From: Datnioides undecimradiatus
Taxonomy: Eukaryota > Chordata > Actinopteri > Lobotiformes > Datnioididae
Direction: 5' to 3'
Length of the DNA stretch: 64,000 nt
NCBI GenBank assembly: GCA_008933995.1
Contig: WARS01000034.1
Coordinates: 573,501 to 637,500 of the forward strand
Within the stretch, counting starts at the first letter, position 1. Every line of letters starts with the position of its first letter. Below are positions 13,200 to 26,900 of the stretch, one piece after another. The notes under the pieces were generated by a model. It made no database searches. It saw only the letters and a list, made by a program, of their open reading frames with translations, and had not been told where the DNA came from. The translations under genes were made by a program, and so were the position numbers.

Positions 13200-13355
13200 G
13201 TTGGTCAGCTTTGGACGGCGAGGTGTGGTTGAGTCTCTCCAGTGAGTCGCTGCTGCCTTCGTCCAGGATGTAATCGAAGTTAAGGATGAACATCATCACC
13301 ACGCCCTCCTCGTTCTTCACTGGGATGATATGGGTGGCGCACAGGAAGTCTGAAC
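13200..13355 (-). CDS. kcnh7: kcnh7 coding exon 3: end of PAS domain and start of linker
   Basis: The exon encodes residues 103-154 plus the first base of codon 155. It opens with the last PAS strands (SDFLCATHIIPVKNEEGVV, then MMFILNFDYI), followed by a polar stretch (LDEGSSDSLERLNHTSPSK) that begins the cytosolic linker. HIIPVKN is close to mammalian KCNH7; as I recall, KCNH2 has DVVPVKN here. It is 156 nt, against 165 nt in KCNH2, so the linker start is three codons shorter. The donor is GTGAGT. The acceptor CCTGTTGGTCAG has only a weak pyrimidine tract, weaker than the other acceptors of this gene. Both flanking introns are phase 1, so the exon is skippable in frame. Confidence 0.95.
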
Positions 13356-14825
13356 CTGACCAACAGGAAATTAAATCAAGGTTAGAAATGGGTAATAAAC
13401 TTTTATATTTTGTGCTTGATCGACTTGGTACAAGGCCCACTGCAATCAGTTACAGAGGCCTGAAATTATGAGCTCCATCAATCAGGAAGGCAAGCTGGCT
13501 GATTTAAAATTCATAACTCATTATTTTCTGGTCAAAACAAAACACAAACAAATTCTTAAAGTAACACAACAGCTTTTCAGATTGAGTACAGCTTGACCCT
13601 GGAGCTTTCCATTAACACTCTTTGACATTCAAACATCTTATTCCAGATAATGCTGTGTATGCGGAAAGGGCAGGCAGAGAAATGAGGGGGAAAGGGTCAA
13701 GAGGTCCGCAGAGAGGAAAGCCTCTGGAGCCGAATGATTTCATATATCCAGACATGCCCCGAGACCATCCTGCTACTGCACAGTTCAGTACAGTCAAATA
13801 CAGTGCAAACATCCATTCACCTCCAGTTAATGTTAATGCCTTATCCAATTACTCCCATGCTGCACTACCTCGACATGACAAGACATGCAAAGTCATCACG
13901 ATGTAACCACATCACGTGTTCACACGACGTATGCTTATCATGCCTTTACCTCAAAAACACAGCAACCTCAAATGTTTTCACGATTCGGTCTCATGTAAAA
14001 AAACATAAACTGCTCTCAGTTGCTCAACCCCAGCTATTAAAGCTGCCGATGGCTCCGCAGTGGGAGGTAAATTTAATGTGACCCTGCTTAGCTGCTAATG
14101 CCTCATGTCTAAATGTTCCTAATTCATCAAACAGCAGACAAGAGGTTAACAGAAGTGAAACAGAGGTGGAATTGTCTTTGCATGAAATTAAATATTGTCA
14201 TTTAGATAAAGACAATTGTCAAGCTATTTTAGGTTGGCATAACTCTTCCTTCATTGATAAGTCTAGGCTTTTACAGTGGTGCCTGTGGTTGCCAGCATTA
14301 ACGAGATGGGACATTGAGAAGCTGCAGGCAGGATTACTGGCGTACAAAATGAAATGTATATTAAGTTTTAAATAATGAACGTGGACATCTCTGGAAGATG
14401 CTCTCCCTCACATTAAGCTCTAAGTCCTGCTGTCACCAGGAGGCTATTTATAGCTCACCCAGCAGGCACCCAGCCTACAGCGTTTTCTTTTCTGGGGGAA
14501 CACAGAGACACTGCTGCACAAGCAACTCTGACTCGACTCGCAAATGTGTGCGCAGTCACGAATATGCGCGCGCACACATTACAACACACGGACCCACACA
14601 AAGAAAATAATTGCAGAATAGCAGTCCTCGGTCATTTTCTCGGATTGTATCGTCAGGGTCCAAAAGCCTCCTGTGCAGCTAACCAACGGCTTCACCAGAC
14701 TGGGTTTTGATTTATGTATTGGGGAGCCCTGATTCCGCTGGGCTAAGCAGGAACCTGCCCCTAATAGTACATCAGTGTCACTGTGAGTGGATGGAGCCAT
14801 TAATTTCAGTCAGAGGGAGTTTTGG

Positions 14826-14838
14826 TGGGGGGGGGGGG
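14826..14838. repeat. Poly-G run
   Basis: About 13 consecutive G on the plus strand in kcnh7 intron 2. The nascent transcript, from the other strand, would carry C. Confidence 0.85.
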
Positions 14839-16109
14839 CAGTATCACGCCTCCCCTGCCTTAAGTGACAATATGCAAAAGAGGCCCTGACTCTGAGTGGA
14901 GGTGTCTCTTTGCTTTCATGTTTTCCAGGAACAGTCTGGACGTACTGTAGCTAATGGGAGCACACGGCAAAGACAGGGACCTTGAGGATCAGTGGAAGTT
15001 TAAAGTGGAACAGAAAGAGGCTCTCAACTCCAGGGGAGAAATTTGAAACAATCTTGTACACTTGTCTGCTGACAAAAGATATGTCTGCATTTTATGTATT
15101 TCAGCACAAAACACCCTCTGAGTAATAAAAGTATGTCAATGTTTCATCCATAGACATGAAAGTAAATGCTTTCATCTCCTTAAGCACATGAGCAGCAATG
15201 ACAGTGACGAGTGTCCTATTATTTCATATCCTGGCAATTCATTTTGTTTGCAAATTAAAACTATTAATGTGTGTCGCCATGGAAACAAGCGAGCACTCCA
15301 GAGAAGAGCCAAACTTCTTGTGTAAAAAGTTGTGTCATTTGTCTCCAGCGCAGAGCCACTTCAAGATGTTCCTCAAATGAAATGAGATCATCTGTCCTCT
15401 GCTGAAGACGTCTGTCAGTTTGTGGACCACTGTGAGCGACATTTAAACTTCTCAGTCAGCAAAGTTTTAACACACAATTGCTTCAGCTGAGACCTTTTAA
15501 TTGTGGGGTGTCCCCCACCATACGGTAGCATCAAGGAGGTACAGTACAGACACAGAAAAAAGCTTTGGGGAAACAGGCTCCATTCAAGGCCAAACGCACA
15601 CGCTCATTTGCACAGCCGCATGCCCAACCACACGTATGCAAACCAAAAAAATGCACCTGTGCAAAAAACATACAACACACACTCATACACACACGACAGA
15701 ACACTTAGGAGGGTACCTCTACATGCCTCAGGAGCGGACATAATCCCGGCTTTGTAAAGCAATCTGTGTGTGTGTGTATGTGTGTACGTACACACTCTAA
15801 AAATAAGCTGCTTGGAAACCATAGGCATTTATAATTCATAGGAGCTAAGTATTATGTTCTAGAAAGCATAATGGTCGGACTTGTTTAGACAATATAAGAA
15901 TGAGAGGATGGTTGTGTGTGTTTATGTGTGTGTGTTTGTGTGTGCATGTAGGAGACAAGTGAGAGAGACACACAGAGAGATGGGGCTCAAAATAGATGCA
16001 AGCTCAACTGAAAAACATCTTTAATTAGGTTCTGAAGCAGCTGAACACATGTATTTTATTTTCGTGTTGGCTTATCAAGTTGACATATTTGTTCATTTTT
16101 ATGCATGTG

Positions 16110-16480
16110 ACTTAATGTAAAGATGACATCATCCCAGCTGCCCCCTGGTGGTGGGCTACACTGCATGTCATGAGCCCCGCCCTCTTTATAAGAACACAAA
16201 AACAATATATAGTCAGTACTATATATACAAACAATGTATAGTCAAATTAATTTTTTTCCGTTATCTGACACAATTAAAACAGGTTGTGATGTCATGATCG
16301 ACAGCTTGCGCGCCTGTGATTGAGTTTGACAGGTGTATCAGTGGGATTTTAATACTGCAGCTTAATACCCTGATCACTACTGCATAGACTCCAAATGACA
16401 TCACCAGCACAAGATGGCAGCGCCTGTGTCTGGGATATACTGGAGAAACCTCTAATTCCTCTTTATACACAGTCCATGGT
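16110..16480. repeat. Dispersed fish repeat remnant, probable
   Basis: The left part reads GCCCCCTGGTGGTGGGCTAC, then CATGAGCCCCGCCCTC. The right part reads CAAGATGGCAGCGCC and then TTTATACACAGTCCATGG. These resemble parts of a common fish repeat known to me by its CCCCCTGGTGG...CCCGCC and TATACAGTCTATGG boxes. The boundaries are approximate and the middle is diverged. Confidence 0.4.
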
Positions 16481-16512
16481 GAAGAGGGAGAGAGTTAGAG
16501 TGGAGTATACAG

Positions 16513-16515
<3 letters not shown>

Positions 16516-16552
<37 letters not shown>
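16516..16552. repeat. (TG)18 microsatellite
   Basis: A 37-bp uninterrupted TG/GT run in kcnh7 intron 2. Confidence 0.92.
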
Positions 16553-16554
<2 letters not shown>

Positions 16555-18665
16555 TAACCTCCACTTTGACTTGCGTGTCTGTCTATTTGTTCTTTAAATC
16601 TGCATCTAAATGTAAAAAGGAGAATATCTACTCGTGCTGTTCGCGGAAAGAGTCAGAGCGGTGGTCGTTTCATTTTTCCATTACACTCAAAGACATACAT
16701 GAGTGTGATGAGGCACAACAGAATGAAGCCATTTTGAAATAAAATAAATCTGTTAATACAATTTATTTTCCATTTCCCTCTCTTCCCCTCCATTTCCCAT
16801 TGTCACTTACTTCTTTTCACTCACTATCTGCCCCATCACTCTTTCTCTGGCTTTTCTCTCTCCACGTCCTTGTCTGTCACTCTCTGCCTGCTTCACTGTT
16901 ATTAAATCCACCCTGGTCCTCATTTGTTTTCTTTTTCTGTTGCTGTTTCTCTACCCCTGGTTCTCCCTTCAGCCTCAGTGTGCCTGCTGCCTTCCACACT
17001 CCCTATCTGTGCACGTCTCTCTCCCTGAGAAATGAGATAGCTGCCCAGGTTCTCTGCAGGAAGGCCACCTGACGTGTTATAAGTGGACAGATCAAACAGA
17101 TCCCAGGCGCTACTGCCGATGCAAATTTCTGCCTGTCTGCCTGCACATCCTGCCTCGGCGGAGGGTCAAAGACAAACACACACATGCACGCACACGCTCA
17201 CGCAAACAGAAATAACATTTACATTTCTCAGTTGCACATTGGCGTAGAGACAGACAAGCATGCACATGAGTGCGCGCACACAAACACTAATGAGGATTCA
17301 CAGATCTCAGTTCAGCACACTGCGAGGCACAGACAGACACCGACTCACACACAAACACAGCCGCTCACACACAGCCTGCCGGCAGCATTAATTAGCAGAA
17401 TGTTCTCTGTCCAACTAAATCTAATAAGCAGGCGATGGAGCTGGTTTACACGGTGCAGTGTAATGAGAGAACGCACCTTTGAAAGGCACTAACACAGCTT
17501 TAGTTAGACTCTCTCTGACCTGAATATTCATATCGAGCTGCAGAGTAAAACATAGTTAAGCATCTGAATGTGATACATCAGGTGCCATCCCCACTTCTTT
17601 AGAGATATGTTTAGAGAAACAGCGTGACTCAGCGTTCTCCTGCCAAAACCAGTCATGGATGGATGGACTGAAACAGAAACAAATTCTTTTTCTTCCCAGG
17701 TCTCTAATCCCCCGAGGATGATGGATGCGGGAAAGTGCTGACTTGGGGGTTTGTGAGGGAGGCAAACAATCTCAAACTTTGGCAAGGTGAAAGAGAGCTG
17801 ATAAACACAGAGCTGTCAATCATCCCCATAAACATCACAAAATCCTTGAGCCAAACTAGAGTGAATCCTATATAACAGCCTGATAAGCCTACTGCGCTGC
17901 TAGTGCATTGTTGCACTGGCCTGGCGTGTCAAAGTCAAGCCACGAGCCCTAAGCCTGAGTGGAAACGTGGGTCTTATCGATTTAAACATTTTCCACTCGG
18001 CTTCATTTCCTCCCTGATGCAGCGCAGCCTACCTGGATTAATAGGGCTACCTGGTAATCTGTTGCTACACAGATGGCCCGGCAGGATGACTGCACAGCGT
18101 GCATATACAGAATACGCCAAATCACAGTATGCTGAAGGGTCTTTAATGTTTTCAGACCAAAGCCGCATTGTTTAGTGTCATCTCTTTTGAACACACCACT
18201 ACCATGGTACTATGGGGATTCAGCTTTTACTCTGACAGACCAAAAGATTAAAAAAAAAGCAAAAAATGCAGATCTGCACACACAAAGTCACCTCCACCGC
18301 AGTTTGTTTTGCACTGGATGTCTCTCCAATAAACTACTTGGATGACTGGTCCAACCAAAGACATTAGTCATGGAATAAACACAATTACATGCGCAGGCAG
18401 ATGGATAAATGTGGCTACTCATCCAAAGCGGGCTGGAGAAACACTGATATTCTGCATTGCAAACACTAAGGAGGTGAATTTTCAAGCACAGGATCCGAGT
18501 GGGCTTATTCGACCTTGAGGCTTGGACTGAACGCAGCACCACCGTTGGACATCAGGACAAAGTTCAGATGAGGACAGTCTCATACTACACTGATACACCA
18601 CTGACCAACTGTTCCCACAGAGCTCTGCCTTCATTACACAGAGCTATCCAATACTACCCCCCAAC

Positions 18666-18670
<5 letters not shown>

Positions 18671-18700
<30 letters not shown>
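18671..18700. repeat. (CA)15 microsatellite
   Basis: Thirty uninterrupted bases of CA in kcnh7 intron 2, followed by AAAACAAC. Confidence 0.92.
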
Positions 18701-18704
<4 letters not shown>

Positions 18705-19624
18705 CAACTATGAAATTACCTCCCTGATCACCTCAGTTCACTCTTGCCACCTCCTCATTCTTTTCCTTAAGTTATATTAATTACACTCACTCAAGGTTAC
18801 GTCAGTTCAACCTCATTTTAAGCTTGAGGGCTCACCACTCCTCTGTGGTAAAGGTGATGCACTCCCCTCGCTTCTTCTTCTCACTTTCATTTCATTCTTT
18901 TATTCTACTGCATTATTAGTTAAGCTCTGGTGTGTTTGTCAGAGTGTATTTTTATGCAGATGAGGTGATGATCACAATTATACTGTGGGTCTGCAGCACG
19001 CTTCTGTAATTTCCTCCACACCTTTATACACCTGCAGAAGCTATTTGGGAGGGATTTAACTTAATTTAATTAAAACCATTTTTCTTAAAATGAGTCTCAC
19101 AGATCTCATTGTTGAACCACCTGGAGACAAAAATCACTTTTAATCCTTGACTGAAATAGTGGGAAGAGTTTTTTGTTGATTATCTGTGAACAAGAGTCTG
19201 GAGTTTAGATGGTAGTCTGACAAAACAAGACATTTGATGATGTTAAAATAATGCGTGCTAATTAAAATAATCATTAGTTTCCACCCCATTTTAGTATTAG
19301 AAGTAAATATACTCATTATCCAAAACTGCCCCTTTAAAAACAAAGCCCCAAAGTCCTGCGTGTTGATTATTGTTGATTTTAATGTGCTCACTGTCTTGCA
19401 GCAGGATCAAAATAATCATTTTTCAGACTTCCAGAAACTCTCCTGCTAGTTTGGTTGCAGGAAAAGTTACAACTTTACAAAACTTATAGACATGGTGACT
19501 TCACATTAATCCCAGGGTACAAAACTCTGATGAGGTCCACACTTGTGTCCACAAACAAGGCCATAAATAGGCCTATAATAATGCCTCACATTATGGAAAT
19601 AGATTATATGCTTTGTATGGTATG

Positions 19625-19715
19625 TAAAATCAAAGTAACTAAAGTTGCGTTAGTGGAGGAAAAAGTATAAGTATCTATTCCATTACTTCATCACAGTACA
19701 TTTCTTTAAATGGTG
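19625..19715. repeat. Fragment of a dispersed fish repeat, possible
   Basis: AGTAACTAAAGTTG, then GTGGAGGAAAAAGTATAAGTA and CATTACTTCATCACAGTACA resemble the AGTAACTAAAG...GTGGAGTAAAAAGTACAAT repeat family common in fish genomes. The copy is diverged and the call rests on memory of the family. Confidence 0.35.
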
Positions 19716-19965
19716 TTCCAGCTACATGGATCCTTCGATGACTGAACAAACAGGATTTGTTGAGTGCTCATAGGCCGGTGCAGTGAGAGGAGTTCTAGTT
19801 TCAAGATGCTGGAAATTTCATTAGATTCTATTTCCACTATCAATAATTAAGACAATGCAGCTCAACGTGCGCTTGTTCACGGCAGCAGGGTGGAGAAAAG
19901 TGCAGCTCACACACACACGCACTGATCAGTAGGTGCGATTAAAATGCATTCGGTGAAGTCATTCC

Positions 19966-19980
19966 TCTCCTCTCTCTCTG

Positions 19981-20018
<38 letters not shown>
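19966..20018. repeat. Compound (TC)n-(AC)n microsatellite
   Basis: A TC run interrupted once by G passes directly into a (CA)12 run at about 19994-20018, in kcnh7 intron 2. Confidence 0.9.
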
Positions 20019-20020
<2 letters not shown>

Positions 20021-20873
20021 ACAGAAACCAGTTTAACATCTGCTGACTGGTTGTGTCTGACAGTGATTGTGGGATGGAGGCATATGGGAATCTTGATAGC
20101 CCTCATTTGGAGAAACCGCTGCCAAGAGTATCGCAGTCAAAATCATTTTAAATTGCAGCCGGTGCTTTTTTGCCCTGGCCCTAATAGACACGGTGTGTGT
20201 GTACGTGTGTACGCAGTTAGGTGTGTGTGAGTGAGTGACACTGATGTGAGCCGAGCCTCCAGCAGCAGGGAGCTGTTGGTTGGTGCTACACTGCTTGAGG
20301 GGTTACGGTGACATCTCCCTCCTTGTCTCCCTCCCTCTCTCACTCTCTCTGCTTCTGTCAAAAGCTCAGCAGGCAGCGTCTTCACGTTGGCACGGCTAAT
20401 TGTCATCAAATCAACTTATCCGGGTCGCTCTCTGACCCTGCGCCCACATGTCAGTGTGTCTGAGTCAATCGCTGCTGCACTGTTACTCTCTCCTCTTTGA
20501 CTTAACATGGGGAGGTGAGCGAAATCAGCGCTACTCAAGCTGCACAAGGCAGATCCTGTCACACTCCATCTGTTGAATCTTCAAAATGAGTTAAAGTTTG
20601 CAGAAAATCTTGTTTTAGGGGTAGAAAATATTATTCCCTTAACTTGATGCAGCTATTATTATCATGGCAGCAGTATAAAAGTTAAATATGAGAATTGACC
20701 TTCTTCAGAGGGTGGAAGGCTTATTTTTTTGCCTGCCGTTCTTGGGAAATGTGATCCCTTCCCCTTCTCCCGCGGGAACATTCAGTTGTACTAAGAGCTG
20801 TTTGACTCGGATGCCGGCTCTCTAATCCAGGAGGGAGAGTGCGACTTTATCCCCGGGGATACAATATCATCAG

Positions 20874-20945
20874 TGGCGGCATGCTGGCCTGGTGGTTACG
20901 AGTCCTGTAACCCCAAAGGTCACATGTCAGATCATGTGTGACACA
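20874..20945 (+). repeat. tRNA-derived SINE remnant, tentative
   Basis: GGCCTGGTGGTTACGAGTCC followed by TGTAACCCCAAAGGTCACATG resembles the A-box and B-box region of a tRNA-derived SINE head. The B-box is degenerate (GGTCACATGTCAGAT), so it would be inactive. The rest of a SINE body is not recognised. Confidence 0.35.
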
Positions 20946-23900
20946 GACGTTTGTCCACCGATGGATGCGTCAGTGAGGATATCCATAAGCTAAGCACCGA
21001 GCCCATGTTTGCTCCGTCCGTCACTGGAGAAAGTAAATCCATCGCCTGCTCCAACACAGACAAAATAAAGGTCCTGGTGTGATGTCATGCAAAGGAAATG
21101 AATTATACTACTGCAAATAACTGGAAGTTGCTTTACACTCTTTATCACTCCCACTCTTTCGCAAGTTCCCCAAAACAAAACCTAAGCTGATGTCAAATAC
21201 CAGTTATTGCATAATGGAACAGATGAATGATAGACAATCAGTCAGGGGTTAAAAATCCATATAATTGAGTCTCTACTCCCAGGTGCCATCGTGCAATTGC
21301 TTTGACTAAACTGATAGGATCAGTGGGTGTCATGCAGTGATCCACTGCAGCCTTTCGAGGATGCGGAGGCAGCCGATATCGCCTGCACTAGAAAACCAGA
21401 TAGACAAAATCAATGTGGAGAGTACACGATGAGGAAGATCCAGGCATTAACTCTAACACATGATATGTCAGCGCATAATGACTTTGAGCAGAACTTGATC
21501 ATGTTGGCAAAGAGACTCTGTTATTTAGGGAGAGGGGGATTTTTAAATAGAAGATCCCACATTCGAGTTACACAAACCTCAAGGTCACTACGTCCTGTTC
21601 CAACATCCACGGGTAATACACTTTCCACTACTACCTGAGCACATGCTGCATGTTGTAAGAGCCTGCTAAATGATCAGGTGACAAGATATTGGAGTGCACT
21701 CAGGCAGGGATTTAATATCTCCACACAGGTTTTGATTTCATCCCGAGATCAGTCATTCGTCTGAAATTAGCAGCAGTTGAATTAGATTTTGAAGAAGGTG
21801 CTGTTTTCTAACTCTGTGTATTTTAATCATTTCATTGTCAATACTGAAAATTGTATAGAGATGGCGCGTGTATCTGAATACAGATATCCTGGACTAGGCC
21901 TGGTTCATACACCGGCAAATACACGCAAACTACAGTCTGTGCTTTAGAAACAGGATGAGTCACAGCGCAGAGCAGAATACAAATAATTTACTCATGTTGA
22001 ACGTTTGTCCTTGATTATGGAAATCTTGTTTATATTCATGCCTCACTCTCTGGATTCAATATATTATCCTGCCATGTTTTCCCATGTTTCCTATTTCACG
22101 TGTCATTATGTGAAAGAGTGAGTGTCGATGGAGAAATTGCACACTTCACACTTCCAGCTTTTGCTCCAATCTTTTCAATTTGTTACAGCAAATCAGAACA
22201 AATTTGCTTGAAATGTGATTGTTTTCACCAAGGACCTATTATGATGTTTGCCTTTGTAGTATTATTTTTAGAGCTGGTAATAGGAAAAAGCGCCTTGCTC
22301 TCCGTGTGTTGCCCCACTTAATAGAGAGGTTTGATGCTGGAATCCCACTATGCCTGCTGAGTAAAACATAATTGTACTTTTTGTTGGCTCGCTACGTCAG
22401 ATTTGTGATGGTGAGGGTGGTCATGGAGCAAGTCCTAAGCAATTCGCGGAATACAACAAAGCATTACATAGCAGTATTACCAGGAATAATCTGTGTGAAG
22501 CTTTGGGCACCATGCGGTGTCACTGCAAAAGGTTATCTGGGAGATCATGGTGGGTGATGGAAGGCTCTGCACACTCTGTCAAACAGCAAGCTGTGATGGT
22601 GCCAGAAATACACTGTTTATCATTATGAATGTGGGAAAAAAAAAAGATTTGACAGATGGTGCAGCAAGCGAGAAACCACAAAGCAGAGTGACTCGATTCG
22701 ATCATGTTTGAAAATAAAATTTGACTTTTATAGAACTACAACTACTTGGTCTCTTTGAAAACGGATGGCTACTTGTTAGTTTTTAAATGGCAAACATTTT
22801 TCAGAGTTTTTCTCAATTTATTCCTCCACTGAATAATAAGTTTGGTCCTGCTTTGGTGGTTAAATGGTTGAATGGGAGTTGTCCACACTGTGCGTGGAAC
22901 ACTGAATTTGTGTCTGCAATACATCAGTGCATATATTGCTGTTTTGTACAAATCATTTATTCTTGTCCTTAATTGGTTGTGAAGTGGTTGTTGTCAGCAG
23001 ATGTTACAGAATAACAGCTGCATGGGCTCTACCTCATACTTCCTATTTTCTAAATTCTTACTGTCTTACTGATCTCTATCAATAAGAGATATATGTCTAC
23101 AACCAAACATTGTTGTGTGTCAGTATACTTGTATAAAGCTGCAGGATGCATGCTGGGCACATAAACCTTTGCAGAATATCTAGGAAAGACGGGTGATTAT
23201 GCTAAGGACGTATTTTGACGTGACTGAAACTGCTTGAGGAGGACTGGCCAGGTGAGCTCCAGGTATCATCCTGGGCGTCCGTTTATTTTGGGATTATTTT
23301 TGAACCACTTTCCGAAGCCTTGGGCAGTGCTCAAAACATCGAATATTGTTGCATTGTTTGCCAGGACTTATTACAGGTATGCTCTGACCTTAACTTCCTT
23401 TCTTTCCAGGCGTTTTAGTCTTTATCCAAATATAAAGCCTATCTAATTTTCCGAGCCTGAATTGCTTGAACATAGGCTGACAAGAGGCCGCGACATACAT
23501 ACAAGCAAAGGCAATTACAACATCACTGGGATATACTGTAAGTGCTCCAGCAGATGTTGAAACAAATTCGATTATGAACAGTGTAAAAGCTTCACTGGCC
23601 TCAGTTCCTGTCACCCTTATCTCATCGCAGCACTGAGACCAAATTACTTTTGTCAAATTGTCAAGGAATCAGCAATCTGCACATCCGTCTGCCCACAGCA
23701 ACAGGAAAGCACAAAAACAATATGAGCCCTGGTGTGTCTCAGCTGGACAGCCAGGATGAGGACGACTCAAACGGACAACGACAAATCAGAGGCTTTCGAA
23801 ATGTCAGAGTTGGACCATCGTGGTCCAACGCCCTGATAATCTGCAGATGTCAGGTTCTGTTCAGAGAACGACTAGCTGTGATAAAACAGGCCAGTGGCCG

Positions 23901-26900
23901 TGGGCCGCCCCGTCAGACTCTAAGAGCTTGCTGATTCAATCTCCATCAAAGTGACTCTGCAGGCGCCGTGCAGCGCTGATCTCCGCCTGGCATTTAGTGG
24001 TGGGCTGATTCACGAACGTAGGCTTTCACCTAATTCAGCTGGTGGAGATAATGTTAGAGTCTGACTCAAAGGGTCAAACATTGACTATATGGCAGGACCT
24101 GGCCATGAAGATAGTGGAGTAACAGAAACTAAAAGACCCTGACAAATAGACAGTTGAGGAACTCTTTGAGAACCTGAGCAGCGTATCTCGGAGACAAAAA
24201 TTGCAGATTAAGTAACAAATTCAAAAACAATATTATCTATTAACAAATGTCAAAGAACACCCACGTGAATGAAAACAATCAGGCCAACATGTGATCTGAT
24301 GAATGAAAAAGCCTGGCAGGGGAAAAAAACCCTCATTCACATGTGGCTGCTCATTCACGGATGTGCTCATATCCAATCTGTGAATGGGAGTAAAGCAGAG
24401 ATCATGGTCTGAAATCACATACTGGCAAATATGAGCAAATGACTGCTCAGGGGAGGGGTGGGGTTAACCAACATGTTTACCAATAAATATTTTAAGTGCA
24501 CTGGGGTGAACCGCGCTAGGATTTCCTTAACATTAAAAAAATCTATATAATCTGGGAAAATAATCTTCTGCGCTCACAGCCAGCTCATCATTTATCTCTC
24601 TGATCCAGGATGGATGGACCGCATCTCCACCGCTTTACGATGCTGTCTGATGTGGAGGTTTGGTGTTAGCCCCTCAATAAGGCAAGACTGGGGAGAGATG
24701 AGGGGGGAGGGGGCGCTGCGCAGCGAGGTGTTAGAGTCTGTGCAGGTTGGGGGAGGGGGCTGTCAGACTGTTTACGGTCTGTTTGTGGTAATACCATCAC
24801 ATAATGGCAGCGTGTGTGGGTTTAATCCATAGATCCAACATCTGAATGACCTATATTTATTCACTGGCACGCTGCCTGCAAGCTGCGGCTGTGAAATAGA
24901 TTTCATAAGTACAAGCAGAGGTTAAACTACTATATGTGGTTGATACTGGCAATCATTAAATATTCCATATCAGACAGTTTTACAGCTGGCTGCTGATATC
25001 ATGTCCACAGCAGTCTGTTTCATCTTCTTTGCCTGTTTTCAACAACAAAAGTAAATCTGTGGAAAAGATAAATACAGTGGAATTAAAAGTTAATATGAAT
25101 TAACTTAAAATATCCAGCTTCAGTCTAAAACTTCAGTATTTAGACCATTGTAAGGAGTTGGTTTTCCAGCTCTTCCAAGTCCAACTCAGATGCAACCTGG
25201 CACAATCTGACACTGCATTAAGAGTGAGATGATTTCTGTGTGGAGGCTGGAGTTGACTCTTATTCTCAGGACATAAACATCTTGATAATGACCTGCTCGT
25301 GCAGCCTTATACTTCATTTAGCTTTGACGGGATGGGCTCCGGGTGAGAAAATGATGTCAAGACCTGTGACTGTAAAGGATGGCCCATCAGGACAACAGTG
25401 GAAAGGGGATGGCCCTTGAAGGAATGGATTATTGATCCAAATGGCCTTGTTAAAAAGTATGTGCACAGTTGCATGAATTTCAGTATAAACAGGTGAAAAA
25501 TGAAATCATTCCTCAATCTGAAGACATGTCAGGGCAGATGCATCATTTCTTTTTCATCTGCAAAACTAAAGTTACCCAATATTGCATTTAGTTATTTATT
25601 TTTTCACATTTGTTTTCATTGTACACTTTCTGCTTTTCAGCATATGCAATCCTGCTTTCCTCATTCCCGGTGTGTCTCTGAACCTGTGAAGTCAGTACGG
25701 CTTCATCACCAAGTCAAATTCCTCTGCATTAGTTGTACTTGACTCAGAGTCTGCTTTTGATGGCATTCCCCCGGTTGTGTGACTGGGTCCCGGCAGTCTG
25801 TTGCATTCTCCAGCTTTGAGCCCCATAGACACACATGCCAGGATGAGTTGCAATGGTATATCATGGCTCTTTCAACGGTTGCCAGGACAACACTATGTTG
25901 TGCTGCACATAGAGCCTTTTTTAGAGGAATAGGAAGGTGAGGGCGTGACAGACCGCAGGAAATTCATCTGAATAGTTCAAAAATATATATGTGATGGCAC
26001 TGAGGGATGTTAAAACATGGCTACTTTACATGCTTCCTCCAAAGACACTAACTACAAATCTGCTTTTCTGGGAAATGACCAGCCTGTAATCCTGGAGCCT
26101 CTTCTTCTTGATGGCTGCTTGGAGTGACTCGTTATAAATGAGATCCACTGTGAGGCATGAACACAGAGGAAATCGAAGCCTTCGCTACAACGCGATCTGT
26201 CCGTGTCACTTTAGATTGAGAGTGGGGGGCTTGCTCATTACACTGCTTTCTCCCAGGTTCATGAGGACTGATGAGAGTGAGCCCGACAGCCGTATTCAAA
26301 GTCACACTCCATTTGCTGTGCCTTATTTATTCGATCCTTTGGGTTTAGTCTGTGCTGGGCGCTATAATTTTCAGTCAGCTGAGAACAATTTTAGGTATCT
26401 GCATAGTCATAAAGAGGTACACCCTCCTCTCTGTAGAGAGACATACCGAGGGTGTTGAAGACAGAACTAGGACCATCCATAATTGAAGCAGCTCTCAAGC
26501 TGCTGGACCAGATTCAAGAGGGCGTTCCCACAGCGGAAGAAGCCTTCTGATATCCAGCTTCACCTGATTTCTCTCCCTCTCTCTGACAACTTCATTTACA
26601 CTCTCTTTCCTGCTCACTCACTTCATCACTCACAGTCACACTAAACGTCAAACTTAGTTCAGGATGAACCCTCCCTCCTACTTCCACACACTCCCTCCGT
26701 CTCATTTATGTGCCTAATTCTGTTTCGCTGTTGCCTCCTCTGTCTCCCCCACTGCATCTGCTCCTCTCCTTTATTTTAATTCAGTCTTGCTTCATGCATA
26801 TGTCTTTCTCAGACACAAGCTGTCCACTGTATGCGCTCAGATGCAGCTGAACCTGAGAATGCGAAAGAGGCTGCAGACGAAACAGAATAAGAGCTTATCT

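Noticed and set aside
24690-24760. G-rich stretch in intron 2 considered as a G-quadruplex
   Set aside because: The G-runs fall into two groups separated by more than 30 bases, and the first group gives only three clear runs, so the usual four-run rule is not met cleanly.
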